Made by a program: the position numbers and the translations under genes. Shown one piece after another: positions 46,763-54,087 of a stretch of DNA of 64,000 bases. The notes under the pieces are model-generated. The model had not been told where the DNA came from and did not search any database. It was given only the letters and a program-made list of their open reading frames with translations. The number at the start of each line of letters is the position of its first letter. Within the stretch, counting starts at the first letter, position 1. The stretch lies in contig NZ_AWZU01000004.1 in NCBI RefSeq assembly GCF_000472385.1, forward strand, positions 186,222 through 250,221, in the 5' to 3' direction. This stretch comes from Bradyrhizobium sp. ARR65 (GTDB taxonomy: Bacteria; Pseudomonadota; Alphaproteobacteria; Rhizobiales; Xanthobacteraceae).

Positions 46763-47170
46763 ATGATATCGCGCCGGTCTGTGCTTCTGACATTGGCCGC
46801 GACCGCGTTCGCGACCGGGGATTCGCAGGTTTTCGCGGCAGGGCGTCGCGCCGATCCAATCAAGATGTTCGACTCCGACAATGATGGGACGCTGGACCTT
46901 GCCGAGACGAAGAAGGCGGCATCGGCGCTGTTCGCCAAGCTCGATCGCGACCATGACGGCACGCTCGACAGGCGCGAACTGGCAGGACGGCTAACTGCGC
47001 GCGAACTCGCGGCCGCCGATCCCGATCACGATGGCACGTTGACTTTGGACGAGTATCTCGCCGTCGTAGAGCAACGGTTCAACGCGGCCGATCCGGACAA
47101 GGATGGAACGCTCGAGGCCAAGGAGCTGAAATCCAGGGCCGGGCGAGCGCTGTTGCGCTTGCTGCAATAG
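46763..47170 (+). CDS. lanM: Lanmodulin-like periplasmic four-EF-hand protein
   Basis: The 135-residue exported protein (SRRSVLLTLAATAFA signal) has four EF-hand loops at 37-48, 61-72, 86-97 and 110-121. They are separated by 12, 13 and 12 residues, the compact spacing of lanmodulin rather than calmodulin. The whole mature sequence lines up with Methylobacterium lanmodulin, including LDRDHDGTLDRRELAGR and EYLAVVEQRFNAADPDKDGTL. Lanmodulin has Pro at loop position 2; here loops 3 and 4 keep it (P87, P111), but loops 1 and 2 have Ser38 and Arg62. Loop 3 has Thr at position 9. The expected role is periplasmic lanthanide binding. The ATG has an AAGGAG site. Confidence 0.85.
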   Translation: MISRRSVLLTLAATAFATGDSQVFAAGRRADPIKMFDSDNDGTLDLAETKKAASALFAKLDRDHDGTLDRRELAGRLTARELAAADPDHDGTLTLDEYLAVVEQRFNAADPDKDGTLEAKELKSRAGRALLRLLQ

Positions 47171-47282
47171 TGCAGGAGGGCAGTTAACGAGACATCGGAC
47201 TGCGCCGGGCAAAGGCGAGCGAGCTCCGCACCGACGCCAGCCAACCACTTGCGTTAAGCTCAAGGCGGCCCTACCCTTAATG

Positions 47283-47303
47283 TTGGCGCAAGTATCGCGC
47301 CAA
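47283..47303 (+). promoter_or_regulatory. Inverted repeat in the pqqA leader region
   Basis: TTGGCGC (47283-47289) and GCGCCAA (47297-47303) flank a 7-nt spacer, 33 bp upstream of the pqqA start. It may be an operator or a leader hairpin. Confidence 0.4.
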
Positions 47304-47336
47304 AAGTTGGCCAATATACTTGGGAGGACCCCCCGA

Positions 47337-47417
47337 ATGACTTGGAAGACTCCGAAAATTGTCGAAGTGCCGGTGGGCATGGAAATCAACATGTACGCCT
47401 GCGCAGCGCGCAAGTAA
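47337..47417 (+). CDS. pqqA: PQQ precursor peptide PqqA
   Basis: The short gene encodes 26 residues, starting MTWKTPKIVEVPVG. The Glu and Tyr that are crosslinked to make PQQ are E16 and Y20, with the required three-residue spacing (EINMY). GGGAGG lies nine bases upstream of the ATG. The other biosynthesis genes (pqqBCDE) are not in this window, so this is a solitary precursor gene next to lanM and the methanol genes. The cell may have another copy with the main pqq operon. PQQ is the cofactor of XoxF and of the second quinoprotein here. Confidence 0.93.
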   Translation: MTWKTPKIVEVPVGMEINMYACAARK

Positions 47418-47580
47418 GACAGCCAAGCGATCTGCCCGGCTCGATCGCATCGAGCCGTGGCAGACGTTCTCAAGATTTCGGGCGTAAGTATTTCGGACGT
47501 AAATCCAATCCCTTAATTCTCACGCTTGTCGTGAGCCATCTAAGTGCCGCCGGCTGGTTCCCAGCAGCGGAGCAGGCTGT

Positions 47581-47658
47581 TTAGGCCAATTGCGGGCCAA
47601 TCCGGTTGGGAATTTTCACGCCGTATTGAAACTTGCCGAGCGGATTGGCGTAGTTCAT
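47581..47658 (-). CDS. Possible 25-residue peptide beside pqqA
   Basis: A minus-strand frame from the ATG at 47658 to the TAA at 47581 has a full GGAGG ribosome site nine bases upstream. The peptide begins MNYANPLGKFQYGVK, has no Cys, is basic and is rich in Gly and Pro. It lacks the Glu-x3-Tyr of PqqA. It converges with pqqA and is divergent from the small Cys protein gene. I recognise no family. It could be a chance frame, but the ribosome site and location make it worth listing. Confidence 0.35.
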   Translation of the reverse strand: MNYANPLGKFQYGVKIPNRIGPQLA

Positions 47659-47698
47659 CGTGGTATTCCTCCGATGAGCCAAAGCAGGAATGTTAGGC

Positions 47699-47935
47699 AT
47701 GAATCCGATGGCCCTGGTCATAACGGTGTGCGCGGTATTATCGCCCAACACCTGCCAAGAGACGCGTATGGTATTTTCGAGCGGCGGCTCCTTGGCGCAG
47801 TGCGCCATGGCTGCACCGCCTTACATCGCCCAGTGGGTCGGAGAGCACCCCAAGTGGACGGCGGTGAAGTGGCGCTGCGAATATCCGCACAGCGACGATA
47901 AGGCCGACACAGCCAACACGATTCCCGCCGGCTGA
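47699..47935 (+). CDS. Small conserved four-Cys protein, function unknown
   Basis: From the ATG at 47699 (AGGA nine bases upstream) the protein has 78 residues; an ATG at 47708 is an alternative. Cys are at 11, 19, 35 and 60, with the segments LVITVCAVLSPNTC, APPYIAQWVGEHPKW and VKWRCEYP. This resembles a family of very short Rhizobiales proteins of unknown function in which the Cys and the HP-W-x-RC block are kept. There is no clear signal peptide. It is convergent with the next exported-protein gene. Confidence 0.65.
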   Translation: MNPMALVITVCAVLSPNTCQETRMVFSSGGSLAQCAMAAPPYIAQWVGEHPKWTAVKWRCEYPHSDDKADTANTIPAG

Positions 47936-47954
47936 CAAATCGGCCCGGCAAGGA

Positions 47955-48299
47955 TTATTTGCTGCAGTCCTTCAGGTCATTGTCGGCAATTGAAAACACC
48001 GCATCTGCCTTGATTTCGATATCCCGAACAAAGCATTGTCGTGAATCCGGATAGGTGACTTTGGCGTCATAGCGCCCCGGTTCCACGCCTGTGATCCTCA
48101 GGCGTTCGTCGTGATCGACTTCCTTGTCTTTGTCGTTCAGCGTCTGGTTCGGTCCCCACTCGTCCTTTCCGGCAGGCGAGAGCTGAAATCCGGAAATGGT
48201 CGAAGCGGTCAGATTCCACAACCGGACGCCCTTGCCTTGCGCGGACAATGCGGCCGTGCCGGCGAGCAAGAGCGCAATCGCAGCTAAAATCCATCGCAT
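47955..48299 (-). CDS. Exported hypothetical protein of the methanol region
   Basis: The 114-residue protein has a signal peptide (about 1-20, ALSA) and a beta-rich mature domain with LWNLTASTISGFQLSPAG, DHDERLRITGVEPGRYDAKV and two Cys (C89 and the near-C-terminal C112) that may pair. It follows the pentapeptide-repeat gene by 35 bp on the same strand, so it is probably cotranscribed with the importer genes upstream. Function unknown. Confidence 0.72.
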   Translation of the reverse strand: MRWILAAIALLLAGTAALSAQGKGVRLWNLTASTISGFQLSPAGKDEWGPNQTLNDKDKEVDHDERLRITGVEPGRYDAKVTYPDSRQCFVRDIEIKADAVFSIADNDLKDCSK

Positions 48300-48334
48300 G
48301 AGCCAAATCCTTTCCTAAGGTACCGCTTGCGCCG

Positions 48335-49129
48335 TCATTCTCTGATCAGACGTTCGCGATTTCTCGCATGATCGAAATTCTTGGCGCGCTCAAGCCCAAT
48401 TGGATCGATGAGCTTCGCGGATGTCAGATCGGCGCCGTCGAAATCGGTGTCGATGACGGTAACCCTGGTCAGATTGGCGCCCCCAAGCTGGGCGCCCTTG
48501 AGGGACGCGCCTGTTAAGTCGGCTTGCTTGAGTGATGCAAATTCCAGATCGACACGAGACAGGTCCGCGCCCCGTGCGTTCAGTCGCTCGAGCTTGGCGG
48601 ATTTCAACACCGCGCGCATCAGGCCCATCGACTGATTACGCATGTCGGCTCCCAGCTGCGCGCCCTCGATCGACGCGCCGACGAGGCTCGCGCCAGACAG
48701 GTCGGCGGCGACGCGCGCTCCCGACAGGTCTGCGCCATCGAGACGCGCGCGAGGCATTTGCGAGGCAAAGAGAGTGGCGCCCTTCAGGCTTGCGCCTGTC
48801 AGGTCTGCCTCGGCCAGCCATGCCTGGTCGAGGACCGCGCGATCGAGTTTTGCGCTCGCAAGTTTCGTTCTGTTGAGCCGGGCCGCGCGAAAGATCGCAC
48901 CGGAAAGGTCGAGGCCGGAGAGATCGAGGCCGGACAGTTTCTTTCCGGTGAAATCGGCGGGCGTCGCAGCAGTTGAGGTGCGAAGCGCAGCCTCGACATC
49001 ACCGCGGGTCATTTCCGCCGAGACCATATCGGGCGATGACATATCAATATAGCGCATCATATCCTGCGCCAGCGTCGCGGTCGCCGGAATAGCAAGGTAG
49101 AGCAGTGCGGTTGCGATCACCCGTTTCAT
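48335..49129 (-). CDS. Exported pentapeptide-repeat protein
   Basis: The protein has 264 residues from the ATG at 49129, with a signal peptide ending near TLAQ. From about residue 60 it consists of A(D/N)LxG-type pentapeptides (for example LSGLDLSGLDLSGA, ADLTGASLKGATL), which fold as a right-handed quadrilateral beta-helix. Two blocks are split by a less regular stretch (about 165-180). It is unusual in being exported. It lies 40 bp downstream of the ABC ATPase gene on the same strand. No enzymatic role is evident; it may be a scaffold. Confidence 0.82.
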   Translation of the reverse strand: MKRVIATALLYLAIPATATLAQDMMRYIDMSSPDMVSAEMTRGDVEAALRTSTAATPADFTGKKLSGLDLSGLDLSGAIFRAARLNRTKLASAKLDRAVLDQAWLAEADLTGASLKGATLFASQMPRARLDGADLSGARVAADLSGASLVGASIEGAQLGADMRNQSMGLMRAVLKSAKLERLNARGADLSRVDLEFASLKQADLTGASLKGAQLGGANLTRVTVIDTDFDGADLTSAKLIDPIGLERAKNFDHARNRERLIRE

Positions 49130-49169
49130 GGCCAACCCCGCCGCTGGCGCATTTTAGCACATGCTGCAG

Positions 49170-49904
49170 TCACTGCCCATGTGGCCTCTGCTCGGCGCGA
49201 CCGCCATTGGTCCACTGCGCGATCTCTGCCTTTATTGCGGCGATCTCGGCTTCGCCACGCACGCTGCGCGGTGCAGGGACGGATATATTTGCGATGATCC
49301 GCGCGGGTCTTGCCGACAACAAGAACAGGCGATCACCGAGGCGAACGGCGTCGTCGAGGTCATGGGTGACCAGGATCGTCAGCACCGAGCGATTTGCCAC
49401 CAGGGTAACGATCTCATCTTGCATACGCACGGCGAGAGCCTTGTCGAGCGATGCAAATGGTTCATCAAGGATAAGAAAGTCCGGCTCGACCGCGAACGCA
49501 CGGGCCAGAGCCACACGCCGGGCGAGGCCGAGCGACAATTCGCCCGGAAAATGGTTGCGATGCGCGCTCAGTTCCAGAACTGAGAACAGTTCGGAAAGCC
49601 TGGCGTCATCGATCAGTGGCGCTGCAAGTCGCACATTATCTTCGACCGATCGCCAGGGTAGAAGCCGTGGCTCCTGGAATACCATGCCGATCCGCGCGTC
49701 TTGTGCACGCGAGATCGTGCCCTCGTAATCCTGATCGAGGCCGGTCAGGATGCGAAGCAGCGTGCTCTTGCCGCAGCCGGAAGGGCCGACGAACACTCCG
49801 ACCTCACCCGAGCTCAGCGAGAACTTAATGCCGGCCAGCACGTCGTGCCGCTTGCCGGACGCACTCTTATACGCTTTCCCCGCGATATCGACCTCAAGCC
49901 GCAC
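49170..49904 (-). CDS. ABC transporter ATP-binding protein, nitrate/sulfonate/taurine type
   Basis: The 244-residue ATPase resembles TauB/SsuB. Walker A is GPSGCGKST, the Q-loop FQEPRLLPW and Walker B FLILDEPFASLD. The signature is LSLGLARRV, with Leu in place of the usual second Ser-Gly position (LSGGxxQR), a noticeable deviation. It overlaps the permease gene by 11 bp. With the permease and binding protein it makes a complete importer placed among methanol oxidation genes. Confidence 0.88.
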   Translation of the reverse strand: MRLEVDIAGKAYKSASGKRHDVLAGIKFSLSSGEVGVFVGPSGCGKSTLLRILTGLDQDYEGTISRAQDARIGMVFQEPRLLPWRSVEDNVRLAAPLIDDARLSELFSVLELSAHRNHFPGELSLGLARRVALARAFAVEPDFLILDEPFASLDKALAVRMQDEIVTLVANRSVLTILVTHDLDDAVRLGDRLFLLSARPARIIANISVPAPRSVRGEAEIAAIKAEIAQWTNGGRAEQRPHGQ

Positions 49905-50631
49905 GGAGTCGCCACCGTGTTAGCCTGGTTTCAAAGGGCTGCACCAAGGCCGTTTCGATGACGAGCACGACGGCTGCGAAGCTCAACGAATAGGCGAGCA
50001 GGCGAGGGGTGTCGAAGAGCTGGAAAGCCACGCCGATTTCAAAGCCAACGCCGTTTGGACGGCCGAGCAACTCCGCGACCAGCACGATCTTCCAGACCAA
50101 CGATAGCCCGGATCGCGATGCCGCGGCGATATAGGGCGCCAGTTGCGGCAATATAATGTGCCGGAACGCCCTCCAGCGCGGGATGGCAAATACGGTCGCC
50201 ATTTCGTCAAACGAATAATCGAGCGCGCGCGTCCCCTCGCGCAGCGTGACCACGGTCGCAGGTAGCTTGTTGATGGCGATCGCCGCGATCGCGGCGACCT
50301 CCGTCAATCCGGCCCAGATATAGGCCAGCACAATGACGACGAGCGCCGGAAGGTTGAGGAGCAGGATCAGCCAAGGATCGCCAAGCCGGTTGGCCAATCT
50401 GACCCGTCCCATCAAGTATCCGATGGCAACGCCGAGCGTGATCGCGAGCGTGAAGGCCAGGGCAACCCGTGCCAATGTCACGCCGACATTCAGGAACAAT
50501 GCCCCGGAAGCAGCCTCGGTCATTGCCACGTTCAATACCGCCGGAGGAGTTGGAAGCTTCGTGCTGCCGGCGAGCACGGCCGCGATCCACCAGCAGCCAA
50601 GAAACACGGCAAATGACAGTAAACGCAACAC
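49894..50631 (-). CDS. ABC transporter permease, nitrate/sulfonate/taurine type
   Basis: The 245-residue inner-membrane permease has about six helices and an EAA-type loop near FAIPRWRAFRHIILPQLAPYI. It resembles SsuC/TauC. It follows the binding-protein gene by 1 bp and overlaps the ATPase gene. Substrate unknown; the genomic setting suggests something needed for lanthanide or PQQ-dependent metabolism rather than sulfur supply (inference). Confidence 0.87.
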   Translation of the reverse strand: MLRLLSFAVFLGCWWIAAVLAGSTKLPTPPAVLNVAMTEAASGALFLNVGVTLARVALAFTLAITLGVAIGYLMGRVRLANRLGDPWLILLLNLPALVVIVLAYIWAGLTEVAAIAAIAINKLPATVVTLREGTRALDYSFDEMATVFAIPRWRAFRHIILPQLAPYIAAASRSGLSLVWKIVLVAELLGRPNGVGFEIGVAFQLFDTPRLLAYSLSFAAVVLVIETALVQPFETRLTRWRLRAA

Positions 50632-50632
50632 C

Positions 50633-51613
50633 TCAATCTCCGGGGATCAAGTGGTAGAATGTGCCCGGGGCGAGCTCTGATCCGGGCCCCACGAGTTCGC
50701 GGCCGCCAATCGTCGCCAGCACGCGATAGAGAACACGCGCATCTTTCTCCTCGTCATCGATCGAACGCCGCGGAATGCCTTCCCGGTACCGCTCGCGATA
50801 GGCCCTCAAGGTGGGCGCGTCGGGAGCCCCCGTCAGCCCTGAAATGCTGTCCCACTCGGTATCCGAATTCGCCAGGATCTCCTTTGCCTTTCGCGTCATT
50901 TCGATGAAGCGCGTCAGCGCGTCCCGATTTGTGCTGCCCCAGCCTTCATCGAACACATAGCCCAGCATGGCGACGGGGCCCTCGGCGCCCAGTTTGGTCA
51001 CCAAGTCCTGGGTCGTGGCGATCCGGCGGAAGCCCTTTTCCTCGAGCGCGGCGCAGAAATTCCAGTAGTTCAGCGTGGCGTCCGCATCGCCGTTGAGCAT
51101 TGAGGCCGTCAGAAGCGGTGGCGCGCCGTAAACGATGGTCGACTCGGATTTCAGGTCAATGCCGTCCCGTTGCAGCGAGGCCTGCATCAGCAGCCAGTTC
51201 TTGTCGAGGGGGCCGCCGGCGATCGCCAACTTGTGCCCTTTCAGGTCGGCCAAGGTCTTGATGGGAGAGGAGTTCGGCACCATCACGCCGCCGAGCGCGC
51301 TGGAATAGGGATAGAAAGTCAGCTTGGCCCCAAGCGCGCGCTCGCGGGACACCCACAACCAGTCGGAGATGATAATGTCGGCCTGGCCGGCGCGAAGCGC
51401 GATCTTGCCAGCCTCCGGACTTGCGAGTTCTTGAACCTGGAGTGAGATATCCGCCTGTTTATCGAGCCCATGCGCGCGGATGACCGCAAGTTCCCAGGAA
51501 AATGTTCCGGTCTTCTGCACCGCAACGCGTATGGTTTCCGCACCCCTGCAGACATTAGCCTGTGCTGCGGCAAAGGCGGCCGCAGCAATGAGTATGCAAA
51601 GCAAGCGTTTCAT
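50633..51613 (-). CDS. ABC transporter substrate-binding protein, NMT1/taurine-like
   Basis: The 326-residue periplasmic protein has a signal peptide to about 25. The type II binding fold is recognised by ETIRVAVQKTGTFSWELAVIRAHGLDKQADI, DIIISDWLWVSRERA, and IKTLADLKGHKLAIAGG. It is the first gene of the importer and is divergent from the small exported protein at 51696. Relatives bind taurine, sulfonates, nitrate or thiamin precursors. The ligand here is not predictable. Confidence 0.87.
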   Translation of the reverse strand: MKRLLCILIAAAAFAAAQANVCRGAETIRVAVQKTGTFSWELAVIRAHGLDKQADISLQVQELASPEAGKIALRAGQADIIISDWLWVSRERALGAKLTFYPYSSALGGVMVPNSSPIKTLADLKGHKLAIAGGPLDKNWLLMQASLQRDGIDLKSESTIVYGAPPLLTASMLNGDADATLNYWNFCAALEEKGFRRIATTQDLVTKLGAEGPVAMLGYVFDEGWGSTNRDALTRFIEMTRKAKEILANSDTEWDSISGLTGAPDAPTLRAYRERYREGIPRRSIDDEEKDARVLYRVLATIGGRELVGPGSELAPGTFYHLIPGD

Positions 51614-51695
51614 TGGCTTGTGAGCGCTTCCTCGAACGTCTTCTTTTCAGCGTGGTAGGAATAGCATAGCGTCAATTTCGAGCGGAGGAAGGCCA

Positions 51696-52055
51696 ATGAC
51701 GCATAGCGGACGGGTACGACTTATTGTCACGGCAGGCGCCCTTTTTGCGGCGACGGCGGCGTTGGCATACGCGAAGGACATCAACGATTATCCGACCTCA
51801 GCGCGCGCCGAGTATGTCTACGGCTGCATGAAGGCGAACGGCGAAGCGCGGCAGGCCATAGAGCAATGTTCTTGTTCGATCGACGTTATTGCTTCGCTTT
51901 TGCCTTACGACCGGTATGTCACCGCCGAAACCGTCTTGAGTATGTCGCAGGTGCGGGGAAATCTCGGCGGCGAGTTTCGCTCTTCCGAACAGGCGGCAAG
52001 CGCAGTTGGCGACCTAAGACGCGCCCAGGCCGAGGCGGAAGTCAGATGTTTCTAA
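51696..52055 (+). CDS. Small exported protein associated with quinoprotein methanol oxidation
   Basis: The 119-residue protein has a signal peptide (about 1-26, ALAYA). The mature part has DYPTSARAEYVYGCMKANG followed by QCSCSIDVIASLLPYDRYV and a final Cys in VRCF, giving four Cys in all. Similar short proteins accompany PQQ-dependent methanol genes in other alphaproteobacteria (recalled, not searched). It is divergent from the importer binding-protein gene and convergent with the SoxYZ-like gene. Function unknown. Confidence 0.78.
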   Translation: MTHSGRVRLIVTAGALFAATAALAYAKDINDYPTSARAEYVYGCMKANGEARQAIEQCSCSIDVIASLLPYDRYVTAETVLSMSQVRGNLGGEFRSSEQAASAVGDLRRAQAEAEVRCF

Positions 52056-52072
52056 GCTGTGTCCCCGCCGTA

Positions 52073-52969
52073 TCAGCTTCCGGACGCGTCGACCTTCCAT
52101 TCGCTCTGGAACACATGACCGGCCGTATCCTTGGCCTCCGCCCGGAAGCGCTTCGCGCCGTTTGAAACATAGGTGAAGCGCAGGTTGGGATCTTCCGAAA
52201 TCGAAATTCCGCCTTCCATCGCCAGCACGGGGCTGTCATCCTGCCAAAGCCGCAACTCGTTGACGAAGAAAGCCGGAATATAAAGTTGCGTCAGTTGATC
52301 CATCTGCAATCCGGAATTGTTGGGATGGCGGATCATGATCTGCGCTTCGCGCGTGCCATCTGCGGGCACCTGGTCTGACCGGCTGAATTGCCGGTATTTC
52401 ATCCGGCCAAGCTGATTTTGGGCCTCATCGGCGTTCTTCGCGGCCGGCGCCGAGCAGCCCCCGGATGCTTTGACGAAAGTCTTGCTCGCGTAGAGTTTGC
52501 CATCGCTGAGCTCGGCCACCGCATGGACGTCGGTATAGTTGTTCACCCGAACGCGCGTTGAAATCTCGGAGACATGCGCGTCGGGTCCGAGCTTGAACTT
52601 GGCGGCCATGGGGGCAGGATTTTGGTCGATGACCAGCGTAATCGCCACCACGCGGCGGCTGTCAGTGGGCGCAAGCTTGGTGCGCAGAGTGACCGGCACA
52701 ATTGCCGCATCCTCGGCGCGATAGGGCATTTCGATGGCGATCACATCGCTGCCATCGTTCATCGGACGGTTATCGAAAATGTCCTGCACCAGGCCGGGCC
52801 AAGGATCATAGGCCTCAGTGCTCAGCACCGGGGCGGGCCAGGCTCCAACTAGCCCGCTCACGAGGGCAGCCATACCAAGCACACGGAAATGATGTCCGAG
52901 CATGATTGCAGCCCTCGCGAAGACGGAAGCAACACGTTCAATATAGGTCATTGCGGTTACTATTCCCAT
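52073..52969 (-). CDS. Quinoprotein-associated SoxYZ-like carrier protein
   Basis: The 298-residue exported protein joins a SoxY-like part (about 55-185) and a SoxZ-like part (about 185-295; MKYRQFSRSDQVPADGTREAQIMIRHPNNSG, FVNELRLWQD) in one chain. In true SoxY the carrier Cys is in a C-terminal GGCGG. Here C172 is in ASGGCSAPAA at the junction of the two parts, so a carrier role by covalent attachment remains possible. It overlaps the metallohydrolase gene by 10 bp. Families of this kind co-occur with PQQ dehydrogenases and not with sulfur oxidation. Its cargo is unknown. Confidence 0.87.
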   Translation of the reverse strand: MGIVTAMTYIERVASVFARAAIMLGHHFRVLGMAALVSGLVGAWPAPVLSTEAYDPWPGLVQDIFDNRPMNDGSDVIAIEMPYRAEDAAIVPVTLRTKLAPTDSRRVVAITLVIDQNPAPMAAKFKLGPDAHVSEISTRVRVNNYTDVHAVAELSDGKLYASKTFVKASGGCSAPAAKNADEAQNQLGRMKYRQFSRSDQVPADGTREAQIMIRHPNNSGLQMDQLTQLYIPAFFVNELRLWQDDSPVLAMEGGISISEDPNLRFTYVSNGAKRFRAEAKDTAGHVFQSEWKVDASGS

Positions 52970-53886
52970 TCCATTTCGGCAAATGCTGCAGTTGCGTTGC
53001 GGGCATTATAGTCGTCGAAGAGTGCCCATCGCGGCCGCTCCGAGGCCGCGGCCTTAGTGGCGGCAGTATTTATGGGCTCGCCGCGCGCGAGGGACGCGCG
53101 AACATCCGAAGCCAATGTTTCGAAATAGCGGCGCTCGTCGGCAAGCGCAGCAGGCCATGCGCTCACCGGGCCATGACCGGGGACGACGCGTTGCGCCGGC
53201 ATGGCACCAAGTGCGTCGATCGCGCCCAGGAAGCCGCGAAGATTGCCGTCGAGGACAGGAATGTGGTCGACAAAGACCAGGTCGCCCGCGAACAGAGTTC
53301 CCGACTTCTCGTCAAAGACGGTGATGTCGTTGTCAGTATGCGCTGCCGACCAGGCCCGCAAGGTGAGGGGGCGTGCCCCCAGATCGAGCTTAAGACTGTC
53401 CTCGACAAGCAGGGTCGGAGGTATCAGCGGTACGTCGTCGATCAGTTCGGAGCCCATGATCCGGCGAAAGGCGTCGATGTAAAACTGGCCGTGCGTCGCC
53501 AGGGCCCTTGGCAGGTTTCTGTGGCCGACGAAAGTCGTATCGCGGTCCCGGAAAGCGGCATTCCCAAAGAGGTGGTCCGGGTGGGCGTGGGTGTTGATGA
53601 CATACCGGATCGGCTTGTCGGTGCGGCTGCGGATCGAAGCGAGCAACTGCCGGCCCTCGCGGACGCTGCCGCCGGTATCGATCACCGCCACCGCACTCTC
53701 GCCAATGATGAATCCGACATTGGCGATCGCGCCGTCGTTGTCCTGTGACATCAGGGCGGTCGCGCCTTGATGCACGTAGACTCCGGGCGCGATTTGGGTC
53801 ACGGGCAACTCCCGTTGCTCTGCCCGCGAAACTGTCGAGGCACAGAGCAGGGGCAGTAAGGCGAGCGTCCAAAGCCTACGGATCAT
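52960..53886 (-). CDS. Quinoprotein-system zinc metallohydrolase (MBL fold, SoxH-related)
   Basis: The 308-residue exported metallo-beta-lactamase-fold protein has zinc ligands in THAHPDHLFGN (H100, H102, D104, H105), then a His in WSAAHTDND, the bridging Asp in FAGDLVFVDH and a final His in VPGHGPVS. It belongs to the SoxH-like hydrolases found with SoxYZ-like carriers in PQQ-dependent systems. It probably releases something bound to the carrier (inference from pairing). It is divergent from xoxJ with about 200 bp between them. Confidence 0.88.
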   Translation of the reverse strand: MIRRLWTLALLPLLCASTVSRAEQRELPVTQIAPGVYVHQGATALMSQDNDGAIANVGFIIGESAVAVIDTGGSVREGRQLLASIRSRTDKPIRYVINTHAHPDHLFGNAAFRDRDTTFVGHRNLPRALATHGQFYIDAFRRIMGSELIDDVPLIPPTLLVEDSLKLDLGARPLTLRAWSAAHTDNDITVFDEKSGTLFAGDLVFVDHIPVLDGNLRGFLGAIDALGAMPAQRVVPGHGPVSAWPAALADERRYFETLASDVRASLARGEPINTAATKAAASERPRWALFDDYNARNATAAFAEMEWE

Positions 53887-54087
53887 ATCGTTGCCTCCGT
53901 TTCACCACGAAGGGAGGCCGACAATATCTGTTCCATGATGCCGGTTTGCGCTGCAGCACGCATGGCAACGTCGTCGTGCCGATTATGCCGTTGCACGCCT
54001 GAAGTGAGCAGCATAGCATTTTGATGGGCTTTTATCGCTTTCAACGTATCGCCTCTGATTGAAGAGATCTGCTGGAGGTTTGCAACG

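Noticed and set aside
52073..53886. The SoxYZ-like and SoxH-like genes as evidence of sulfur oxidation
   Set aside because: No soxA, soxX, soxB or soxC is present and the setting is quinoprotein metabolism. These subfamilies are tied to PQQ systems.
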